A stretch of DNA of 64,000 nt from JAJPKK01 sp963747835 (GCA_963747835.1 CAVVGO010000001.1:62001-126000), one strand, 5' to 3'. Positions 43,852 through 54,646 are shown, counted from the first letter of the stretch. A program made the numbers and translations. The notes: generated by a model from the sequence alone, not told the origin.

Positions 43852-44374
43852 TCCGGCGACGCTCGTCGCGCTGTTCCTCCAGTTCGCGACCCTGTCTTTA
43901 TTCGCCGTCGGCGGCGCCAGCACGGCGGTGCCGGAAATGCACCGCCTGACCGTCGAGATCGCCGGGTGGCTTACCGACCGCCAATTCAGCGAGTTGTTCG
44001 CCATGGCGCAGGCGGCGCCGGGACCCAACGTGATGTTCGTCGCCCTGCTGGGACATTTTATCGCGGGTGTGCCGGGCGCCGTGGTGGCGACGGTCGCCAT
44101 GTGCGGCCCGACTTGCTTCCTCGCCTATGCCGTGTCGCGGGTATTCGATCGCTTCCGCACCGCGCGCTGGGGTATCGCGATTCAAGCTGGGCTGGTACCG
44201 GTGACGATCGGGCTGATCGCCGCCAGCGCGCTCGTCATCGCCCGCGCGGCCGACCATGATTGGTCAGCCTACGTCATCACGGCGGCGACGTTCGCGCTCG
44301 TCTACTGGACCCGGATGCCGCCCTTGATCGCGTTCGCGGGAGCCGCTGTGCTGGGCCTGGTTGGTTTCGTGTAG
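43841..44374 (+). CDS. Chromate transporter, C-terminal half (CHR domain)
   Basis: 177 residues from the ATG at 43841, overlapping the previous gene's stop by a few bases. Signature: FLQFATLSLFAVGGASTAVP, ELFAMAQAAPGPNVMF and HFIAGVPGAVVATVAMCGPT. It is the partner half of a heterodimeric short-chain chromate transporter. The two genes are clearly translated together. A strong Shine-Dalgarno for tctB follows 100 bp later, so cotranscription with the carboxylate transporter is possible but not shown. Confidence 0.9.
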   Translation: MKNDPATLVALFLQFATLSLFAVGGASTAVPEMHRLTVEIAGWLTDRQFSELFAMAQAAPGPNVMFVALLGHFIAGVPGAVVATVAMCGPTCFLAYAVSRVFDRFRTARWGIAIQAGLVPVTIGLIAASALVIARAADHDWSAYVITAATFALVYWTRMPPLIAFAGAAVLGLVGFV

Positions 44375-44494
44375 CGCTCATAACGAAGGCTTCCGGTGCC
44401 GCCTGACCTTGTGCTAGGGATACGCACAGGGCATAAGCTGGCGCGCCAGCACGCGGGACGGTTAGCTGACAAGCTGGCGCGTAGGGAGGAGTGA

Positions 44495-45273
44495 ATGTCG
44501 GAATCGCCACCGCAGGCACAGGTCATCGGATCGTCGGAGCTGTTGCGGCATCCCCAATATCTTACGATCGGATGTGTGCTTCTGGCCGTGGCGGCGGTTG
44601 CTGGATTGATCGTTGCCGAGTGGATTCCCAATTTTTTGGCGCCGCTTTCCGTACCTAATGAAGTTTGGCTTTACGTTGCCGAACTGGTTGGATTTTACGC
44701 CGTCTTGTTTCTGCTGGTCGGATTGATTGGTGCGCCCGCAAGTCCGAGGGACTACTTTGGCGGCGCGGCGCTGATCGCGCTTGGTATTTTTGCTTTTACG
44801 GCAGCGCGTGACTTGCCCGGAATGCGCGGTTTCGCGTTTGGACCTGGCACCGCACCGCGCATGTTTGCCGCGGTACTAGGCGCGCTCGGTCTAGCGGTTT
44901 CAGCGACCGGGTTGTTCACCAAAGGTCCCGGCATCGATCGCTTCTATCTACGCGGTCCGCTTTTCGTCACCATTTCGGTGACTTCTGTTTGCATGGCTGG
45001 TGCGGCCGCTCGGCCTCGTCATCGCGAGTTTCTTGAGCATCTGCGCGGCCGCCGGCGCGACCCCGGAGGCGCGGGTTCTCGAAACGGTGATCTGGGGCGC
45101 GGTACTGACGGCGTTCTGCTGTTTCCTGTTCCCGTTACGCGCTCAACCTGCCGATGCAGTTGTGGCCGAACAGCTGGGATCCGGCGAGCATCCTCAAGGG
45201 CCTTTCCGACATTCCGATGAAACGCATGCCGGCCGCGGCCTGCATCAACAGCGCAAGTAACCAGCCATGTTAG
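44495..45273 (+). CDS. tctB: Tripartite tricarboxylate transporter, small membrane subunit TctB, frameshifted
   Basis: Start has AGGGAGGAG ahead of the ATG. The first 160 residues give three to four membrane helices (TIGCVLLAVAAVAGLIVAEW, LYVAELVGFYAVLFLLVGL). Frames change near 44990, where GLVIASFLSICAAAGATPEARV picks up the expected TctB C-half, and again near 45135, where the expected YALNLPMQLWP end continues in a third frame. Both changes are plus one. TctB supports TctA in proton- or sodium-driven uptake. The end is uncertain and overlaps the tctA start by a few bases. Confidence 0.8.
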
Positions 45274-46777
45274 ACCTCCTTCATAATCTCGCCCTCGGCT
45301 TCAGCGTCGCGCTGTCGCCGATGAACCTCTTCCTGTGCCTGATCGGGGCGCTGGTCGGCACGCTGATCGGCGTGTTGCCGGGCGTCGGCCCGCTCGCCAC
45401 CATCGCGATGCTGCTGCCGATCACCTTCGGTCTGCCGCCGGTCGGCGCGCTGATCATGCTCGCCGGCATCTATTACGGCGCGCAGTACGGCGGTTCCACC
45501 ACCTCGATCCTGATCAACATCCCGGTGAAGTCGTCCTCGGTGATGACGACGCTCGACGGCCATCAGATGGCGCGCCAGGGCCGCGCCGGCCCGGCGCTTG
45601 CCATCGCGGCGATCGGATCGTTCTTCGCCGGCTGCGTGTCGACCGTGTTGGTGGCGGCGCTCGGAGCCCCGCTGACCTCGATCGCGCTGTTGTTCGGCCC
45701 GGCGGAATATTTCTCCCTGATGGTGCTCGGCCTGTGCTTTGCCGTCGTGCTTGCCCGCGGCTCGATCCTCAAGGCGCTCGCCATGGTGATGACCGGGCTG
45801 CTGCTGTCGATGGTCGGCTCCGACATCGAAACCGGCCAATCGCGCATGGCGTTCGATATTCCTGAATTGTCCGACGGCATCGGCTTCGTCGCCGTCGCCA
45901 TGGGAGTGTTCGGCTTCGCCGAAATCATGCGCAACCTCGAGCAAGGCGGAATCGCGCGACGTCCTCAAGGCCAAGCTGACCGGCCTGATGCCGACCTGGC
46001 CCGATCTCAAGGCATCCGCCGGCGCCGATCGGCCGCGGCACCGTGTCTGGGCTCGATCCTGGGCATCCTGCCCGGCGGCGGCGCCGTGATCGCGTCGTTT
46101 GCCGCCTACACGTTTGAAAAGAAGATGGCGCGGGATCCGTCGCGGTTCGGCCGCGGCGCGATCGAAGGCGTGGCGGCGCCCGAAAGCGCCAACAACGCCG
46201 CCGCGCAGACGTCGTTCATTCCGCTGCTGACGCTCGGCATCCCGCCGAATGCCGTGATGGCGCTCATGGTCGGCGCCATGACAATCCACGGCATCGTGCC
46301 GGGCCCCCAGGTGATGACCAAGCAGCCCGATTTGTTCTGGGGCATGGTTACCTCCATGTGGCTCGGCAACCTGATGCTGGTCGTCATCAACCTGCCGCTG
46401 GTCGGCGTGTGGGTGAAGCTGCTGCAGGTGCCTTACCGGATGCTGTTCCCGGCGATCCTGATCTTCTGCTCGATCGGCGTCTATTCGATCAACAACGCGC
46501 CGTTCGATTGCGTGTTGACCGCGACTGTTCGGCATCATCGGCTATTGGCTGGTCAAGCATGACTTCGAGCCGGCGCCGATGCTGCTCGGATTCGTGCTCG
46601 GACCGCTGATGGAAGAGAACCTCCGTCGCGCCATGCTGATCGCCCGCGGCGACCCGTCGACCTTCGTTACCCGGCCGATTTCTGGCACCTTGATCGGCCT
46701 CGCGATGTTGTTGCTGGTCGTGGCGGTGCTGCCGATGATCCGGGCCGAAGCGCGAAGAGGTCTTCGTCGAGGAGTGA
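45267..46777 (+). CDS. tctA: Tripartite tricarboxylate transporter, large permease TctA, frameshifted
   Basis: About 500 residues over several frames. The long central frame has the TctA signature NLFLCLIGALVGTLIGVLPGVG, YYGAQYGGSTTSILINIP and the later GSILGILPGGGAVIASFAAY. A short out-of-frame patch spans about 45955-46045; the expected DVLKAKLTGLMPTWPDLKAS reads in another frame there. Further shifts near 46520 and 46745 lead to FEPAPMLLGFVLGPLMEENL and the likely end FVEE-stop at 46777. It is the channel subunit that moves the Bug-delivered acid. The partner binding protein could be the orphan at 31758 or another gene. Confidence 0.85.
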
Positions 46778-46948
46778 GGCTTTCAGGGATCAGGGTGACG
46801 CCGATCGGCGGGAATCAGACCGAGGTCGGAGCGTTGCGTCCTCGCGGATAACGCGCGGGGCGGCTTGAATGCTCCGGCTGCTGCATCTGACGGATATCGG
46901 GCGCGACTGCATTGCGCGCGCCAATTGGCACTCTGATTCCCTGACCGC

Positions 46949-47746
46949 ATGATGCGCCAATATCTCGATCTGATGGAGCGAGTTCTGACCGACGGCGTGG
47001 AGAAGCGCGACCGCACCGGTACCGGCACGCGGTCGGTGTTCGGCCATCAGATGCGGTTCGATCTCGCCGCCGGGCTTTCCGCTCGTCACCACCAAGAAGC
47101 TGCATCTCAAGTCGATCATTCACGAGCTGCTGTGGTTCCTGGCCGGCGACACCAACATCAAATACCTCAACGACCACGGCGTGTCGATCTGGGACGAATG
47201 GGCGGACGCGCACGGCGACCTCGGCCCGGTCTATGGCCGCCAATGGCGCTCATGGCCGACCACGATGGCGCCGCCATCGACCAGATCTCCGAGGTGGTCG
47301 ACGCCATCCGCCGCAATCCGGATTCGCGCCGCCTCATCGTCACCGCCTGGAATCCGGCCGATGTCGACAGGATGGCGCTGCCGCCGTGCCACTGCCTGTT
47401 CCAGTTCTATGTCGCGGACGGCAAGCTGTCGTGCCAGCTCTACCAGCGCTCCGCCGACGTCTTCCTCGGCGTGCCGTTCAACATCGCCTCCTACGCCATG
47501 CTCACCCTGATGGTGGCGCAGGTGACCGGCTTGAGGCCGGGGGATTTCGTTCACACTTTCGGCGACGCGCACCTCTATCTCGACCACCTCGATCAGGCGC
47601 GGCAGCAGCTGGCGCGGTCGCCGCGCGCGCTGCCGCAGTGCAGCTCAATCCGGCCGTCACGCGATCTGTTCGCCTTCCGCTACGAGGACTTCGCGGTCGA
47701 GGGCTACGACCCGCATCCGCACATCAAGGCCAAGGTCGCGGTGTGA
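46949..47746 (+). CDS. thyA: Thymidylate synthase, with about four compensating frame changes
   Basis: The protein starts MMRQYLDLMERVLTDGVEKRDRTGTGT. Near 47075 it changes frame (an extra G in a G-run) to give FPLVTTKKLHLKSIIHELLW and SIWDEWADAHGDLGPVYGRQ, returns near 47262, and shows one more out-and-back pair near 47640-47665. The catalytic Cys is in ALPPCHCLFQFYV, followed by CQLYQRSADVFLGVPFNIAS and the FRYEDFAVEGYDPHPHIKA end. ThyA makes dTMP from dUMP with methylene-tetrahydrofolate. It is followed directly by folA, its usual partner. Such defects would kill the function, so sequence error is likely. Confidence 0.92.
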   Translation: MMRQYLDLMERVLTDGVEKRDRTGTGTRSVFGHQMRFDLAAGLSARHHQEAASQVDHSRAAVVPGRRHQHQIPQRPRRVDLGRMGGRARRPRPGLWPPMALMADHDGAAIDQISEVVDAIRRNPDSRRLIVTAWNPADVDRMALPPCHCLFQFYVADGKLSCQLYQRSADVFLGVPFNIASYAMLTLMVAQVTGLRPGDFVHTFGDAHLYLDHLDQARQQLARSPRALPQCSSIRPSRDLFAFRYEDFAVEGYDPHPHIKAKVAV

Positions 47747-48284
47747 GCGCGTTCAGACGGCCGCGCGACGGGCTCGGCCCTCGTTCTCGTCGCGGCGGTC
47801 GCCGAAAACGGCGTGATCGGGCGTGCCGGTGGGTTGCCGTGGCGGCTCAAAACCGACATGAAGCGGTTTCGCGCACTCACCGTTGGCCATCCCGTTGTGA
47901 TGGGCCGCAGGACTTACCTGTCCTTCGGCAAGCCGCTGCAGGACCGCACCAACATCGTCGTCACTCGCGATCCGGCGCTTCGCGCGGCCGGAATCGTCGT
48001 GGCTGCGAACCTCGCGGCGGCGCTGGCGGTGGCGAAGGCGATGCGCGTGCGCCGCGGCGCTGACGCGATCATGATCGGCGGCGGCGCCGGTATATATGCG
48101 ACGACGATCGGGCAGCGCTGCGCGGCTCGAAATCACCCGCGTTCATGCTCGCCCTGAAGGGGATACGATATTTCCGGCAATCGATCCGACGCGATGGCAC
48201 GAGATCGCGCGGGAGGAACATCCGGCCGGGCCCGACGACGAGGTGCCTTTACCACATTGACTTATGAAGAGTCTGAACGAGTAA
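47743..48284 (+). CDS. folA: Dihydrofolate reductase, frameshifted
   Basis: GTG at 47743 overlaps the thyA stop. Near 47765 the frame shifts to ALVLVAAVAENGVIGRAGGL and PWRLKTDMKRFRALTVGHPV, the DHFR substrate and NADPH-binding start, then VMGRRTYLSFGKPLQDRTNI and DAIMIGGGAGIYA. Near 48120 it shifts again to RLEITRVHARPEGDTIFPAI and WHEIAREEHPAGPDDEVP, the C-terminal strand region. It reduces dihydrofolate made by ThyA. The true end is uncertain because a last shift near 48250 is needed to reach TTLTY. Confidence 0.85.
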
Positions 48285-48354
48285 CGCTGATGCCGCGCTT
48301 GGCGGCGGAGTTTGCGCTGGCGGAGTTGGGCGAACCAGCTGCCTGAAAGAGCGC

Positions 48355-48418
48355 GCATTGCTAGCAATGCCTTTGCCCGCCGGAAAGGCTGATCAGCCTG
48401 ACGCGCGCTAGCGCGCGT
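48355..48418. promoter_or_regulatory. Two perfect CTAG-centred palindromes upstream of hflK
   Basis: GCATTGCTAGCAATGC (16 bp, 48355-48370) and ACGCGCGCTAGCGCGCGT (18 bp, 48401-48418) are both perfect palindromes sharing the central CTAG, with starts 46 bp apart. They lie in the 236-bp gap between folA and hflK, 100-165 bp before the hflK start. They could be dimer operators or stem-loops. Confidence 0.5.
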
Positions 48419-48520
48419 TGAAAGGGGCGGTTGCGTCCCCTATAACCCGAGCCCAGATATGGATATTCTAGGCCATCCGGTCACGCGGGGCCACCGATCC
48501 GGCCAATACGGAGGCAGTTA

Positions 48521-49686
48521 ATGCCGTGGAGTAATCAAGGCGGCGGAGGCCCATGGGGTTCGGGGCCGAAGGGGCCGTGGGGTTCGGGTTCCCCGCCATC
48601 GGGCTCCTCGCCGCCCGATCTTGAGGAATTGCTGCGCCGGGGGCAGGACAAGATTGCGCACCGTGTTTCCCGGCGGCAATCTCGGCGGCGCGCGGAATCG
48701 CGCTGATCGCGCTTGGCGCCATCGCGCTGTGGGGGTTTTCCGGCTTCTTTCGGGTCGAGCCGGACGAACTTGGTCTCGTGATGCGGTTCGGCAAATATGT
48801 CCGCGATGCCAAGCCCGGCCTCAACTACCACATTCCCGTATCCGATCGAGTCCGTCGAACTGCCGAAGGTGACCCGCGTCAACCGCATCGACATCGGCAT
48901 GCGGCATCGTCGAGGACATCCGCCGCGGCACCCAGATGCGCGACGTTCCGGAAGAGAGCCTGATGCTGACCGGCGACGAGAACATCGTCGACGTCGATTT
49001 TGCGGTGTTTTGGATGGTCAAGCCGGCCCAGGGCGGCGCGGGCGCCTGTTACCAGTTCAACATTCAGAACCCGGAAGGCACCGTAAAGGCGGTCGCCGAA
49101 AGCGCCATGCGCGAAGTAATCGGCCGCTCGGAAATCCAGCCGATCCTCACCGGCGCGCGGCAGAACATCGAGACCGCGGTGAGCGAACTCATGCAGAAGA
49201 CGCTGGACTCCTACAATCCGGCATCCTGATCACGCAAGTGCAGATGCAAAAGTCGACCCGCCGGCACAGGTGATCGATTCGTTCCGCGACGTCCAGGCCG
49301 CCCGGGCCGATCAGGACCGCGCGCAGAACGAAGCCCAGACCTATGCAGAATCGCGTGGTTCCCGAGGCGCGTGGCCGTGCCGCGCAGATCGATGCAGATC
49401 GGCCGAAGCCTATCGCGAGCAGACGGTCGCCGAGGCCAAGGGCCAGACCTCGCGATACAACCAGATCTACGACGCAATACAAGAAGGCGCCGGAGGTCAC
49501 CCGCCAGCGACTCTATCTCGAGACCATGGAGCGCGTGTTCGGCGGCACGGACAAGATCATCCTGGATGCGCCCAGCGGCCCTGGCAGCGGAGGCGTCGTG
49601 CCCTATCTGCCGTTGCCGGAGTTGCGGGCGCGCACGACCACACCATCAACACCGATCCGGCCGCGCCGACGGGAGGCAACCGATGA
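48521..49686 (+). CDS. hflK: FtsH-regulating membrane protease modulator HflK, heavily frameshifted
   Basis: Starts MPWSNQGGGGPWGSGPKGPW, the Gly-rich HflK start. Successive frames then supply GFSGFFRVEPDELGLVMRF, PYPIESVELPKVTRVNRID, LTGDENIVDVDFAVFWMVK, VIDSFRDVQAARADQDRAQN and YKKAPEVTRQRLYLETMERV. About nine frame changes are needed, most of them plus one. The last frame ends at 49686, overlapping the hflC ATG. HflK is a stomatin/SPFH-domain protein anchored in the inner membrane that forms a periplasmic cage with HflC around FtsH. The density of breaks argues for poor sequence here. Confidence 0.88.
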
Positions 49687-50628
49687 AACCCGAATTTGGG
49701 GCGGCGTGGTCGCTGTCATTATCGTCGTTCGGCTGATCGTCGCGCGACGTTCGCTGTTCACCGTGCAGCAAACCCAGCAGGCGCTGGTGGTCCGGCTTGG
49801 CGATCCGATCAGGACCGTTACCCAACCCGGCCTGCACACCAAAATGCCGTTCATCGATAATGTCATCTATGTCGATAACCGCATTCTCGATCTCGAGAAC
49901 GCCGCCCAGGAGGTCATCTGCATCCGATCAGAAGCGGCTCGTGGTCGATGCATTCGCCCGCTATCGCATCTATCAATCCGCTGCTGTTCTATCAGTCGGT
50001 GAGCACCATCGAGGGCGCCAATTCGCGGCTCTCGACCTTGCTCAACGCGGCGTTGCGGCGCGTGCTGGGCGAGGTGACCTTGACCCACGTGGTGCGCGAC
50101 GACCGTGCCGCCCTGATGGCAAAGCGTGCGCGAGCAGCTTGACCACGAAGCGCAGGCGTTCGGTATCCAGGTGGTCGACGTGCGCATCCGGCGCGCCGAT
50201 CTGCCGGAGCAGAACAGCCAGGCGGTCTATCAGCGCATGCAGACTGAGCGCCAACGCGAGGCCGCCGAATTCCGCGCCCAGGGCAGCTCAGAAGAACCAG
50301 GAAATCCGCGCCCGCGCCGACCGCGACGTCACGGTGCTGGTCGCCGAGGCGACCGCGAAGGCTGAGCAGACGCGCGGCGAGGGCGATGCGGAGCGCAACC
50401 GCATCTTTGCCGAAGCGTACGGCAAGGATCCGGAGTTTCTTCGCCTTCTATCGCTCCATGCAGGCCTACGAGACGGGGTTGCGCGCCAATGACACGCGGC
50501 TGGTGCTGCGGCCGGATTCCGATTTCTTCAAATACTTCGGCGATCCGGACGGCAAGGCAGCGACCGCGCCGAAATCGGACGGCAAGGCGCCCGCGTCGAA
50601 ATCGGACTTCAAGGCGGCGCCTCAGTAA
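49683..50628 (+). CDS. hflC: FtsH-regulating protein HflC, heavily frameshifted
   Basis: The ATG at 49683 overlaps the hflK stop (ATGA). Frames then give VVAVIIVVRLIVARRSLFTV, QTQQALVVRLGDPIRTVTQP, ASDQKRLVVDAFARYRI, NPLLFYQSVSTIEGANSRLS, AFGIQVVDVRIRRADLPEQN and YETGLRANDTRLVLRPDSDF, all in the order of a complete HflC. At least five frame changes are needed. It is the SPFH partner of HflK. A Lys/Ala/Asp-rich tail (about the last 25 residues) ends at 50628. Confidence 0.88.
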
Positions 50629-50658
50629 GGGCGCCGTTGCTGCTCGCCGTCGCTCGCA

Positions 50659-50843
50659 ATGTCGGACTTCCTGGCCGCTCTCGGGCTCGTGTTCGTCATC
50701 GAGGGGCTGGTGTTTGCGGCGTTCCCCGGCGCCGCCAAGCGGGCGGTTGCTGCGATGACGAAACCCCGGACCAAGGGCTGCGGACCATCGGGCTCGCGAG
50801 CGCCGTGTTCGGCCTTGCGGTCCTTTGGCTCGTGCGCGGATGA
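50659..50843 (+). CDS. DUF2065 small membrane protein, frameshifted
   Basis: About 60 residues. The frame from 50659 reads MSDFLAALGLVFVIEGLVFA, with a membrane helix and FPGAAKRAVAAM. Near 50765 it changes to the frame that reads QGLRTIGLASAVFGLAVLWL and ends at 50843. The two-helix layout is DUF2065. It lies between hflC and degP, its usual position in Rhizobiales. Function is unknown, possibly tied to the FtsH-HflKC quality-control system. Confidence 0.8.
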
Positions 50844-51091
50844 TGGACCCACGGGCAAGAGCTTTGTGTCTTTCCCGTCCTTGTCACCGCAACGTGAATG
50901 GCCACAACAAGATGCCGGCACTTCTGCAACCGATTGAAGTTGAGCCGACGTCGCATTCCGCCGGAATCTGAACGTATTCCAATACGGCCATTACGCACTT
51001 GCACAGTGCCGTCCACAGGCGCAGTCTGAGGTATATTGTTCCCACGGGAATCGCTATTCTCCCTACGGGACTTACCGGAGATTCGCTGCCC

Positions 51092-52626
51092 ATGGTTGGC
51101 ACTATGCTACCGACGCTTCGCTCATTGTTCCGTCGCCCCGCAGTTCCTCGCTGTGTCGTGACGGCGGCAGCCGCCGCGATGGTGGCGGTTCCGCTTCTTG
51201 GCGCGCCGGCGTTTGCTGCCCACGGCCCGGACAATATCGCCGACGTCGCCGAGAAGGTGATCAATGCCGTCGTCAACATGTCGACGTCGCAGAGCGTCGA
51301 CAACCGTGCAAGCGCCGTCCCGTCGCTGCCGCCGGGCTCGCCGTTCGAGGAGTTCTTCGACGAATTCTTCAAGAACCGCCGTGGGGGTCAGCAGGGCGAG
51401 AACAACCAGAACCGGCCGGGCGGCTCCGGACCGCGCCGCGTCAATTCGCTGGGCTCGGGCTTCATCATCGATCCGTCCGGTATCGTGGTGACCAACAACC
51501 ACGTCATCGCCGACGCCGACGAGGTGACCGTGATCCTCAATGACGGCACGCGGCTCAAGGCTGAAATCCTGGGGCGCGATACCAAGGTCGATCTCGCGCA
51601 TCCTGCGGGTGAAGCCCGACAAGCCGCTGACTGCCGTGCAAGTTCGGCGATTCCGACAAGCTGCGGCTCGGCGAGTGGGTGGTGGCGATCGGCAATCCGT
51701 TCAGCCTCGGCGGCACCGTGACCGCCGGCATCGTGTCGGCGCGCAATCGCGACATCAATTCCGGCCCATACGACAATTACATTCAGACCGACGCCGCCAT
51801 CAATCGCGGCAATTCGGGCGGTCCGCTGTTCAACCTCGACGGCGAGGTGATCGGCATCAACACGGCGATCATCTCGCCGTCCGGCGGCTCGATCGGCATC
51901 GGCTTCGCGGTGCCGTCGAAAACCGCGATCGCCGTGATCGATCAACTGCGCCAGTTCGGCGAGACCCGGCGCGGCTGGCTCGGCGTGCGCATCCAGCAGG
52001 TGACCGACGATATTGCCGAAAGCCTCAACATCAAGCCGGCGCGCGGCGCGCTGGTGGCCGGCGTCGACGAGAAGGGCCCGGCCAAGCCCGCCGGCATCGA
52101 GGCCGGCGACGTCATCATCAAGTTCGACGGCAAGGACATCAAGGAAATGCGCGACCTGCCGCGCGTCGTCGCCGATACGCCGGTCGGCAAGGACGTCGAT
52201 GTCGTCATCGTCCGCAAGGGCAAGGAAGAGACACCGCATCGTCAAGCTCGGCCGGCTCGAGGACGGCGAGAAGCAGGCGGCGCTGACGCCGAAGAAGGAT
52301 GCGGCGCCCGAAGAGAAGACGGTCGTGCAGAAGACGCTCGGCCTCAATCTCGCCAACATGTGCGAAGATCTGCGCAAGCGCTACAAGATCAAGGACAGCG
52401 TGAAGGGCGTCGTCATTACCGGCGTGGAAACCTCTTCGCCCGGCGGCCGACAAGCGCCTGAACGCCGGCGACGTGGTCGTCGAGGTGTCGCAGGAAGCGG
52501 TCGGCGATACCGATGCGCTGCAGAAGCGGGTCGATCAGCTCAAGAAGGAGGGCCGCAAGTCCGCGCTGCTCTCGGTCGCCAACGCCGAAGGCGAACTGCG
52601 CTTCGTCGCGCTTGAGCCTGCAGTAA
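51092..52626 (+). CDS. degP: Periplasmic serine protease DegP/HtrA (Do), frameshifted
   Basis: Start at 51092 (MVGTMLPTLRSLFRRPAV) begins a long signal peptide. The protease domain shows the catalytic His in VTNNHVIADADEV, Asp in TKVDLA and Ser in AAINRGNSGGPLFNLDGEVI. Two PDZ domains follow (RRGWLGVRIQQVTDDIAESL; KGVVITGVETSS). Frame changes occur near 51600, 52232 and 52445, possibly also at 51640 and 52610. The protein probably ends at 52626. DegP degrades or refolds damaged envelope proteins. The 248 bp ahead contain inverted repeats (CGTATTCCAATACG at 50973-50986), perhaps a stress-regulated promoter. Confidence 0.92.
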
Positions 52627-52747
52627 GCGCTGCTGGTTTCCGCCGTAGGGTGCGCAAGGAAGCGTCGAATTCGCGCCAGATGCGCGGCGAATTCGACGGC
52701 CGTGCCTTGTCGGCTTGGGCGCGCCTTTGCGGAGCCAACGAGGGACT

Positions 52748-53658
52748 TCACCCTTCGACGAATTCGTCGCGCCGATAGCCCTGCGCATAGAGGAGCGCGG
52801 TGAGGTCGCCGTGGTCGATGTGCGCGTCGGCGGCTTCCGCCACGCATGGGCTTTGCCCGGTAGGCGACGCCGAGCCCGGCGGCGGCTGATCATCAGGAGA
52901 TCGTTGGCGCCGTCGCCGACCACCAGCGTGTCGTCGGGCGCAAGTCCGAGCCGGCCGCGTAGTTCCTGAGAGCGTATCGAGCTTGGCGTCGCGCCCAAGC
53001 ATCGGCTCGGCGACCTCGCCGGAAAGCCGCCCGTCCTCGCCGATGACGAGCCGGTTGCCGCGGTTTTCGTCGAATCCGATAAGCGTCGGCGATCGGTCCG
53101 GTGAAAGCGGTAAAGCCGCCGGAGACGAGGCACGTGTAGGCGCCGTAGCGGCGCATGGTGTGGACCAGCGTCCGTGCTCCAGGCGTGAGAGTGATTTTTT
53201 TCGCGATCACCTCGTCGATGATCGGCGGCCGGCAGCCCGGCCAACAGCGCGACGCGCTCGCGAAGCGCCGGCGCGAATTCAATCTCGCCCCGCATGGCGC
53301 GCTCCGTGATGGCGGCGACGCGGGCTTTGTGGCCGACGAAATCGGCAAGCTCATCGACGCACTCCTGGCCGATCATGGTGGAATCCATGTCGGCGAGAAG
53401 CAAGCCGCTTGCGCCGCCCGGCCGTCTTCTGCACGACGATATCGATCGGCGCGCTGCCGAGCGATGCGCGGACGCGCGCTGCCGGGCGACGGAGCGGTTG
53501 TCGTTTTCGCTGGCGGCGGTAAACGGAATGTCGAGTCGCGATGCCGGGATCGAGCCATGTGATGGCGCCGCCGGCCGGCAACGCGTCGGCCGCGGCCGGC
53601 CGAGCGCGTCGGACATCGGCCGGGCGGAATTTGCGATCAGGGTGACGACGTGAGTCAT
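52748..53658 (-). CDS. serB: Phosphoserine phosphatase SerB, frameshifted
   Basis: The gene starts MTHVVTLIANSA and ends LYAQGYRRDEFVEG-stop at 52748. In between, frames give ADMDSTMIGQECVDELADFV with the HAD nucleophile motif DMDST, KARVAAITERAMRGEIEFAP, then LAPDDTLVVGDGANDLLMI with the closing Asp pair. Several frame changes occur, so a single intact reading frame does not exist here. SerB removes phosphate from phosphoserine, the last step of serine synthesis. The serB(-)/miaA(+) divergence matches Rhizobiales gene order. Confidence 0.85.
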
Positions 53659-53719
53659 AACGCTTCGATCAATGAGACTTGAATCATCAGACCTTGGATC
53701 GTGATGCGCGGATCATGAG

Positions 53720-54646
53720 ATGAACGGCGCACAAAACAAAGTGGCGGTGCTTATCGCAGGGCCGACTGCGAGCGGCAAGACGGCACTCGCGCTCGCGATG
53801 GCGGAACGTCTCGGCGGCGTCGTGGTCAATACGGACTCGATGCAGGTCTACCGCGACCTCAAGATCATCACTGCCCGGCCGGGGCCGGCCGAGGAAGCGC
53901 GCGCGCCCCATCTGCTCTATGGCCATGTGGACGCGGCTGAAAATTATTCGGTCGGACGGTTCCTCGATGACGCGGCGGCCGCGCTTGAGGAAGCGCATCG
54001 CCTCGGCCGCATCGCGATCTTTACGGGCGGTACCGGGCTCTATTTCAAAGCGCTGACCGCGGGGCTCGCCGCAATCCCGCCGGTGCCGGCGGAGATACGT
54101 AGCGCGGTGCGCACGCGGCTCGATGAGTTCGGCGCGCCGGCGCTGCATGCCGAACTCGCAAGGCGCGATCCGGTGACGGCCGCCCGGCTGCGTCCGGCCG
54201 ATCGGCCGCGCATCGCGCGCGCCATCGAGGTGCTGGAGGCGACCGGGCGTTCGATCACGGATTGGCACGGCGACGGCATGCCGCCGCGCCTCGATCCCGC
54301 TCGCGTCGCCAGGATTTTTCTTACCCCCGACCGTGCCGCGCTCTACCGCCGGATCGACGCGCGCTTCGACGCCATGTTGGCGGCCGGAGCGCTCGAGGAG
54401 GTGCGGGCACTCGCGGCGCGCCGCCTCGATCCGCTGTTGCCGGCGATGAAGGCCCATGGGGTACCGTGGCTGATCCGCCATCTCGCCGGCGACCTCACGC
54501 TCGCCGCTGCGGCCGAGGAAGCGAAGAAGGACACGCGCCATTACGCCAAGCGCCAGTTTACCTGGTTCCGACATCAACTCGCCGATTGGCCTTCGGCCGA
54601 GCCGGAGGCGGCATTCGACGCCCTGATGGCGGACGTCGGCCGCTGA
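53720..54646 (+). CDS. miaA: tRNA dimethylallyltransferase
   Basis: 308 residues, complete. P-loop GPTASGKT at 14-21, DSMQVYRDLKI near 37, and the catalytic TGGTGLYFKAL. The C-terminal part keeps QFTWFRHQ, which holds the dimethylallyl-accepting tRNA. It adds an isopentenyl group to A37 of tRNAs reading U-starting codons. It is one of few unbroken genes in this stretch, which shows that the frame damage is uneven. Its 3' end overlaps the converging msrQ gene by 73 bp. Confidence 0.96.
   Translation: MNGAQNKVAVLIAGPTASGKTALALAMAERLGGVVVNTDSMQVYRDLKIITARPGPAEEARAPHLLYGHVDAAENYSVGRFLDDAAAALEEAHRLGRIAIFTGGTGLYFKALTAGLAAIPPVPAEIRSAVRTRLDEFGAPALHAELARRDPVTAARLRPADRPRIARAIEVLEATGRSITDWHGDGMPPRLDPARVARIFLTPDRAALYRRIDARFDAMLAAGALEEVRALAARRLDPLLPAMKAHGVPWLIRHLAGDLTLAAAAEEAKKDTRHYAKRQFTWFRHQLADWPSAEPEAAFDALMADVGR

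Noticed and set aside
45270..46538. Long minus-strand frame opposite tctA (422 codons)
   Set aside because: Its composition (Arg, His, Gln, Gly rich) is that of an antisense shadow, and the opposite strand has clear TctA motifs.
48521..50628. Programmed frameshifting in hflK and hflC
   Set aside because: Too many changes at unrelated sequences, no slippery site with a downstream structure, and the same pattern in neighbouring genes.
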